This document shows, piece by piece, positions 49,949-54,701 of a stretch of 54,701 nt of DNA. The stretch spans positions 1 through 54,701 of the forward strand of contig JALEFZ010000003.1 of assembly GCA_022760475.1 (NCBI GenBank), given 5' to 3'. Under the pieces are notes generated by a model. That model did not search any database and had not been told where the DNA came from. It was given only the letters and a program-made list of their open reading frames with translations. Source of the stretch: Bacteroidia bacterium. GTDB lineage: Bacteria > Bacteroidota > Bacteroidia > J057. Numbering within the stretch: the first letter of the stretch is position 1; the number at the start of each line of letters is the position of its first letter. A program made the translations under genes and the position numbers.

Positions 49949-51886
49949 TTAATACCTGACTCCAAGTTCCTGCAGCCTTTGCATCGCAAGTTTGAAGTTC
50001 TGATCTGCAGATTTTCTCAGGGACTGGACTGCAGTCACAGTATCCCTTGGATACTCTCTCAACAGCAGCAAGTGTCCATAGTAATATTGCCCCGAAGGCC
50101 ATCCTTTATTGGCTGATTTTTGGGCGTATTGCAAGGCCTTGGCCTCATCTTTTTGAACTCCCAAACCTGAGTGGTACATAAATGAAAGCATATAAGCTCC
50201 CGAACCATCAATTTCAGCACCTGCGTTGAGCAAGTTTTGAGCAGCTTCCCTGTACTGGTACTCCGAACCGGAGGATCTTGCCTTGACAAAAAGACGCTGT
50301 CCGGAGGCCAGCCATTTTTTCAGTTCTACGTTTGACCCTGGTTGGGTAACCCTGGCATTGGGCACCATCTTGGCGACCTTGTCATCATCATTGCCCTTGG
50401 TGTTGGTATTTGTAGCTACCTTTCTGGCATTGATGCCATCCGGAGTGGTAGGTTTCACGCCAAGTTCTTTGCCACATGCAATGGCTCTTTTATTCGCTTC
50501 AGCGATCAAATCAGTCTCCACAGAGTTGTTTCCAGCCAAGTTGAGGAGGGTAAGCCCTTTTTCATAAATCGGATGAGCTTCTTTACACTTATCTGCCGCT
50601 TCGGCTTTTGAATATATTTCATTCGCTTGCTTCAAATAAGCCTCTCCCAAAAGAATTCGTACTTGATCTGCTTGCAATTTATTCCCTTGTTGGTCAAGGA
50701 CATCCAGAACTTTTTTGTAGAGATCTATCCCTGTGGTAAAGTTTCCTTCTTCAATAAAGCCATTCGCAGATTCAATTCGGCTATCAGGGGTATTCATCAA
50801 TGCAATGTCAAGTTTCTCAAGGTTATTTCTTGCTTCTTGACGTTTTGCCGGATCCTTAGTCTTCAAAGCCTTGGTGAAGTATTCCCTGGCTTTCTCATAA
50901 TCCTTTTGTTCCATCGCCTTGTTGCCCTGACTCATGTAGCGGGGATATGGATTAGAGAAATATCTATATCCTCCCCAGCCCAAGAGTGCTATGACAAAAA
51001 TAGCTAAAGCCGCCACTGTCAAGGCACGAATGATGTCGCTTTGCCTTGTGCTGTCCAAGGGTGCTCCGTGTTCATCCGTTTTCTTTTCCTCTTTTTCTTC
51101 CCTTTTAGGAGCAACTTTCTGCCCTGGGGTTGCAGCAACAACAGCTTTCTTTTCTTCGCTTTCCCCTTTCTCTACCTGGATAATGTATGCAGAATAGTTG
51201 TCTTTGGTGAAGTTCTGAATGAGGTTATTTATTTCTGTTCCAACTCGAAGAGGGTTGTACTGCTGGGCAGAGACAGCCGAAGATTTGAAAAGGGTTTCGA
51301 GATTTCTTTCATTTAGCTGGTCTCTTACCCCATCTGTAACCAAAAGGAAAAAGTCACCGTGATTCAGATCATCTTTAGCAATGGAGTGGGAGTTTAATTT
51401 TTGGGGGTTTTCGGCACCGCTAATCAAATATTGGTTTTCTGGCTTAGCCCCTTCAATCATGCTATCAGGATTGACCAATACTGCATTTTGGGAATCATAG
51501 TAATAAACACGAGAGGTTCCAATCCAGGCCATGGTCGCCTTGGTATCTCCCAGGTGAAGCATGGCCATGGACATGGCCATGTGCTTGGCCTCAGGATGTC
51601 CATCCTTATGCGCAGAAAGCGCCCCTTCTGAGATTCGAAGTGCCTGATCCAAAAATTCCTGCGTAACCTCACCCTTCGGGCCAGGATGCTGGAAATATTT
51701 GGCCATGGTAAGTGCAAGTAACTTGGAACCCACATCACCAGCCTGAGGTCCTCCTTCACCATCTGCAACAATAAAGATGCGTTCTTCTGCACTGGCCTCA
51801 CCTTGCAAAGGGAAGATAAAATCTTCGTTCAATTCTCGCCCTCCAACTTCGTACAAGGCCTCAGGTTTTTTTATGCGAATACTCAT
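49949..51886 (-). CDS. PP2C-type phosphatase with membrane helix, TPR and Sel1 repeats
   Basis: A 645-residue protein. A PP2C-like domain (about 1-245) shows the metal-binding pattern RELNEDF, VADGEGGPQAGDVGS and VTDGVRDQL, although the second motif has GEGG instead of DGMGG. After a Lys/Glu-rich linker comes one helix (IRALTVAALAIFVIALLGWGG, about 300-320), then TPR units (YMSQGNKAMEQKDYEKAREYFTKAL) and C-terminal Sel1-like repeats (GAYMLSFMYHSGLGVQKDEAKALQYAQKSA). The phosphatase would be cytoplasmic and the repeats periplasmic. In-frame TTG at 51949 is not used; the ATG before SIRIKK is. Confidence 0.85.
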   Translation of the reverse strand: MSIRIKKPEALYEVGGRELNEDFIFPLQGEASAEERIFIVADGEGGPQAGDVGSKLLALTMAKYFQHPGPKGEVTQEFLDQALRISEGALSAHKDGHPEAKHMAMSMAMLHLGDTKATMAWIGTSRVYYYDSQNAVLVNPDSMIEGAKPENQYLISGAENPQKLNSHSIAKDDLNHGDFFLLVTDGVRDQLNERNLETLFKSSAVSAQQYNPLRVGTEINNLIQNFTKDNYSAYIIQVEKGESEEKKAVVAATPGQKVAPKREEKEEKKTDEHGAPLDSTRQSDIIRALTVAALAIFVIALLGWGGYRYFSNPYPRYMSQGNKAMEQKDYEKAREYFTKALKTKDPAKRQEARNNLEKLDIALMNTPDSRIESANGFIEEGNFTTGIDLYKKVLDVLDQQGNKLQADQVRILLGEAYLKQANEIYSKAEAADKCKEAHPIYEKGLTLLNLAGNNSVETDLIAEANKRAIACGKELGVKPTTPDGINARKVATNTNTKGNDDDKVAKMVPNARVTQPGSNVELKKWLASGQRLFVKARSSGSEYQYREAAQNLLNAGAEIDGSGAYMLSFMYHSGLGVQKDEAKALQYAQKSANKGWPSGQYYYGHLLLLREYPRDTVTAVQSLRKSADQNFKLAMQRLQELGVRY

Positions 51887-52094
51887 GTGCTTTTTGTTCT
51901 TGTGTCTAATGATCTGAATCAAACAATCCCCAATGGTAAATTTATACAATTATAAGTGCCTGAATATTGAGGTTATCCACATCATCTTCAAGAAATAGTC
52001 TTTTCTTTTCTCGGATAAATATAGTTTAATATTACGAAATTCCAGCCTGGAACAAGGCAAATAATCTATCCAGCAGCATTTGATCAGCTTTTTT

Positions 52095-52102
52095 TATATT
52101 TG
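52095..52102 (+). promoter_or_regulatory. -7 box TATATTTG of the small protein/MBL operon
   Basis: Exact TAnnTTTG match, six bases before the ATG at 52109. The start site would fall at or next to the start codon. Confidence 0.5.
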
Positions 52103-52108
52103 TATACA

Positions 52109-52399
52109 ATGAAGTTTACCAGAAATACGCAAGAGAAACTATCCACCATCCTTAAGTCTCAGGGTTACAAAATTCGCTACGAAAAGGGAAATTTCGCAGG
52201 CGGTTACTGCTGGGTAAAGGATCAAAAGGTCATTATTATCAATAAATTTCATCCACTGGAATCAAAGATCTCTACCCTGTCAGAAATAATTGGCCAGTTA
52301 GATTTTGAAACCGAAGCCTTGACAGAGGATCAAGTAAAGTGGGTAGAAAGGATCAAAAGCTCTTACCTTGAGGCCCAAACCCAAAAAGAAACAGAGTGA
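52109..52399 (+). CDS. small conserved-type protein ahead of the MBL hydrolase
   Basis: A 96-residue soluble protein with no recognised domain: TRNTQEKLSTILKSQGYKIRYEKGNFAGGYCWVKDQKVIIINKFHPLESKISTLSEII. The middle resembles a small beta-hairpin unit with an aromatic core (GNFAGGYCWV). Its TGA overlaps the GTG start of the next gene by 4 bp, so it is translationally coupled to the MBL hydrolase and probably works with it. Start is the ATG at 52109; the earlier TTG at 52100 lies within the -7 box. Confidence 0.75.
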   Translation: MKFTRNTQEKLSTILKSQGYKIRYEKGNFAGGYCWVKDQKVIIINKFHPLESKISTLSEIIGQLDFETEALTEDQVKWVERIKSSYLEAQTQKETE

Positions 52400-53166
52400 A
52401 ATTTATATTTACCGGTACAGGTACTTCTACCGGAATTCCCATGCTGGCATGTTCATGCCCAGTTTGTCTGAGCCCTGACCCGCTGGACAAAAGATTGAGG
52501 ACCTCTGGTGTGCTTCAGTCTGACAAGACCACCCTTGTATTTGATACAGGACCAGACTTTAGAACCCAAATGCTCCGTTTTAATATCCGCTGGATAGATG
52601 CCATACTTTTTACCCACCAACACAAGGATCATACAGCAGGTCTGGATGATGTTCGTCCCTACAATTATCTTCAAAACCGAAATATGCCCCTGTATGTAAG
52701 TGAGGCGGTTGAAGAACATCTAAGAAAAGAGTATTACTACGTATTCGAACGGCCAGATTACCCTGGGCTCCCAAAGTTTGAATTCCGCAGGGTGGAAGGA
52801 GCCAAGGAGTTTAACATTGGAGACCTCAAAATCACCCCCATTCCCCTGATGCATGGGAAACTTCCGATACTTGGATACAGGTGCGGGAAATTCGCCTACC
52901 TGACAGATACCAATTTCATCCCGGATGAGTCAAAAAAATTACTGGAAGGTGTGGAAATTCTGGTCATTGACGCTCTTAGAAAAGCAGAACATTATTCACA
53001 TTTTCATCTGGATGCTGCCCTGAAGGCTATTGAAGAGTTGAAGCCTAAAGAAGCCTATCTTATTCATATCAGCCACCTCATGGGAAGGCATGCTGATGTT
53101 TCAAAAGAATTACCAGACGGGGTATACCTATCCTATGACGGACTTATCATCAATTGGGGAGAATAA
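52396..53166 (+). CDS. PhnP-like metallo-beta-lactamase-fold hydrolase
   Basis: A 256-residue MBL-fold hydrolase. Metal motif HxHxDH is THQHKDH (His74, His76, Asp78, His79), with further ligands in PLMHGK and YLTDTNF; a Cys-rich patch ACSCPVC near the N-terminus could hold a structural zinc as in PhnP-type phosphodiesterases. Family members hydrolyse cyclic ribose phosphates or related phosphodiesters. No phn genes are adjacent, so the substrate is open. GTG start, overlapping the previous stop by 4 bp. Confidence 0.9.
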   Translation: MKFIFTGTGTSTGIPMLACSCPVCLSPDPLDKRLRTSGVLQSDKTTLVFDTGPDFRTQMLRFNIRWIDAILFTHQHKDHTAGLDDVRPYNYLQNRNMPLYVSEAVEEHLRKEYYYVFERPDYPGLPKFEFRRVEGAKEFNIGDLKITPIPLMHGKLPILGYRCGKFAYLTDTNFIPDESKKLLEGVEILVIDALRKAEHYSHFHLDAALKAIEELKPKEAYLIHISHLMGRHADVSKELPDGVYLSYDGLIINWGE

Positions 53167-53290
53167 TTCTTCCAATATTGTAACTTTCAGGCTGCTAAGG
53201 CCTTATATAAATATTAAGATAAAGCTAAATTTTCCTAACTTATTCCTACTGCCAATTATAAGCCGGCACAACCTAATTATATCCACTCAC

Positions 53291-54701
53291 ATGAATCTTA
53301 AGCTATTTATCCTCTTCCTGATAGCTAGTACAAGCCTATCAATAGCCCAGACGCCATCCTGGGATTATATTCTTGAAAATGATTTCGAAAAGGCAAAAGA
53401 AGGCTTCTCCAAAGAATTGGAACAGGACAGTACAAATATCCAATCCCTCCTGGGAGCTATATTTATTGCAGATATCTACCAGGACAGGAGCAGGTTTCAC
53501 AAACTCAGCAACCTTCTTTTCAAGCACTCCAATGACCCCATGGTTTGGAATGCCTTTCTTTCCTCTTCAACTCCTCTTGTAGAAAAGAAAAAACTGATCA
53601 GTCATCCCTACCTGGACACTCCTGAGGGTAAAATAGCCGGAATGGTGGCCCTTTATTTTAAAGATCCATATGACAAGCATATCAGCTATGAAGAGACCAA
53701 ATCGAAATTTGACCCCATTTATCAAAATGATGGTTGGGCATTTATTGGGCCATTTAAAAATATCAATGGGTACTCACACCTTGAAGTCTATCCTCCGGAG
53801 CTGAGTCGCAGCCCAGATTGGAATGCAAGCTACGACAATGAGGTAGGACTCAAATTGAAGTGGATACGCCCCAAATATCATGCACCAAGTGGGCAAATAA
53901 ATATTAAAGATTTCCTCTCCACAAAGACAAATACCAATTTATTCTATGCCCATAAATCAGTATTCCTGCCAGAAGAAAAAAAGCTACAATTACGGATAAA
54001 GAGAGAACTACCAATGAAACTTTGGGTGGATGGTAAACTTGTATTTGACAATCCCAATCCCATTGGAAGTGTGCTATCCGGAGAAATCCTTGAACTGGAT
54101 CTCACAAAAGGAAGACACGATATATTGGTCAAACTCAGCAAATTTGATGGTTGGCAATCCTACAGCGGTAAATTTCCTTTTACCTCCATTTATAGCTATG
54201 GCAGGGGCAACAATTATAATTTCAATGTCAGGTTCACAGACCTGAATGGTACCCCTTTAGCTCTTCCAAAAGGCACCCAAAAGCAGGCAGAAGGACAATT
54301 ACTCACCTATAAACAACTGGATACGGATATTATTAAGGCCATGATCAACAAGCTCACAGCTTCATCAGAGGAGTCCAGGACCAATTTATCAAGCTATTAT
54401 GTCCTGGCTCGTTATGCTGTAAAAGCTAAGAAAACCAGGGAGGTAGAAAAGTTTTTTGTTGAGTTGGAAAAGAAAATGCCTAACAGCACCTATATAGACC
54501 TATTGCTGGCAACTATTTATGAAAGAAATGGAAATAGAGCTTTGTCATTTAGAACAGTCAGTAAAATTGACCTGGAAAAGACCCCTCACTATGCCACGCT
54601 CAATAAAAAATTAAACGAATTAGATCAAAAGGTAGACAAGGATTTGTATGAGGAAAAACTCGAATTTCTAAGGGCAATTGCCCCTTCCAACGAGAACATG
54701 C
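53291..54701 (+). CDS. secreted TPR/beta-type protein, N-terminal part (3' end outside window)
   Basis: The frame is open from ATG 53291 to the window end, giving 470 residues with no stop. Signal peptide MNLKLFILFLIASTSLSIAQ, then helical TPR-like units (ILENDFEKAKEGFSKELEQDSTN...), a segment DGWAFIGPFKNINGYSHLEVYPPE followed by a beta-rich PA14-like part (LWVDGKLVFDNPNP), and more TPR-like helices (YVLARYAVKAKKTREVEKFFVELEKK). The IGPF...PPE segment is reminiscent of Bacteroidota proteins that carry DUF3857 and transglutaminase-like domains further on; those would lie outside the window, so this is only a guess. Confidence 0.75.
   Translation, partial: MNLKLFILFLIASTSLSIAQTPSWDYILENDFEKAKEGFSKELEQDSTNIQSLLGAIFIADIYQDRSRFHKLSNLLFKHSNDPMVWNAFLSSSTPLVEKKKLISHPYLDTPEGKIAGMVALYFKDPYDKHISYEETKSKFDPIYQNDGWAFIGPFKNINGYSHLEVYPPELSRSPDWNASYDNEVGLKLKWIRPKYHAPSGQINIKDFLSTKTNTNLFYAHKSVFLPEEKKLQLRIKRELPMKLWVDGKLVFDNPNPIGSVLSGEILELDLTKGRHDILVKLSKFDGWQSYSGKFPFTSIYSYGRGNNYNFNVRFTDLNGTPLALPKGTQKQAEGQLLTYKQLDTDIIKAMINKLTASSEESRTNLSSYYVLARYAVKAKKTREVEKFFVELEKKMPNSTYIDLLLATIYERNGNRALSFRTVSKIDLEKTPHYATLNKKLNELDQKVDKDLYEEKLEFLRAIAPSNENM

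Noticed and set aside
49896..50102. N-terminal extension of chorismate synthase
   Set aside because: The added 69 residues run into the PP2C coding region and match nothing in AroC; the enzyme begins at MSNTFGK.
1..54701. tRNA, rRNA, prophage, insertion sequence or CRISPR array
   Set aside because: Intergenic regions were scanned by eye and none showed cloverleaf, rRNA words, transposase or array structure. Short degenerate tRNA-like structures cannot be excluded without a covariance search.

Overview
This window comes from a member of the Bacteroidota, most likely the Cytophagales. The evidence is two proteins with type IX secretion (T9SS) C-terminal tails, the ftsX-DUF3098-uppP gene order, DUF2911/DUF3078/DUF4230 proteins typical of the phylum, promoter -7 boxes of the TAnnTTTG type, no visible Shine-Dalgarno sequences, and a 7TMR-DISM cyclase. 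Most of the window is ordinary chromosome. I see no rRNA, tRNA, CRISPR array, insertion sequence or prophage.

Layout. 1-4.4 kb: tail of a LytTR regulator and a pstSCAB phosphate importer with no adjacent phoU, then a DUF2911 protein. 4.5-7.7 kb: DnaQ-like exonuclease paired with a cNMP/CBS/DUF294 protein, and an ArsC/Spx-like thioredoxin-fold protein. 7.7-12.2 kb: 7TMR-DISM adenylate/guanylate cyclase, DUF4230, and three tandem small transcription units encoding two 162-aa lipoproteins and a 33-aa mini-protein, each with a similar promoter and its own terminator. 12.4-18.3 kb: secreted PQQ-type sugar dehydrogenase, lysS, five-repeat DUF349 protein. 18.4-21.9 kb: ECF sigma operon with a presumed anti-sigma factor and a periplasmic sensor, a winged-helix regulator plus membrane partner, and a Crp/Fnr regulator. 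22.0-22.3 kb: gene-free stretch with a strong minus-strand terminator, a small-RNA candidate. 22.3-24.9 kb: queD-cmk-ispH and a small secreted protein. 25-30.3 kb (minus strand): two paralogous membrane proteins, DUF1015, serC, a small membrane protein and a cysteine-desulfurase-like enzyme. 30.3-37.1 kb: a T9SS protein and a three-gene signalling block (propeller histidine kinase, REC-LytS kinase, REC-cyclase). 37.3-42.5 kb: NTF2-like secreted protein, MscS channel, ftsX-DUF3098-uppP, DUF3078. 42.6-45.4 kb: nuoABCD only. 45.6-54.7 kb: TPR histidine kinase, membrane-anchored HsdR-N-type nuclease, aroC, PP2C/TPR/Sel1 protein, small protein plus PhnP-like hydrolase, and a secreted protein cut by the window end.

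How the parts work together. Signal transduction dominates the accessory content: four histidine-kinase or REC proteins, two class III cyclases, and two cNMP-binding proteins (DUF294 protein and Crp/Fnr) that could read a cyclic nucleotide. The strongest leads for something undescribed are the three-unit lipoprotein array (10.7-12.2 kb), the minus-strand RNA candidate (about 22.0-22.3 kb), the kinase/REC-kinase/REC-cyclase block (31.4-37.1 kb) and the membrane-anchored PD-(D/E)xK protein (47.7-48.7 kb). None is proven from sequence alone.
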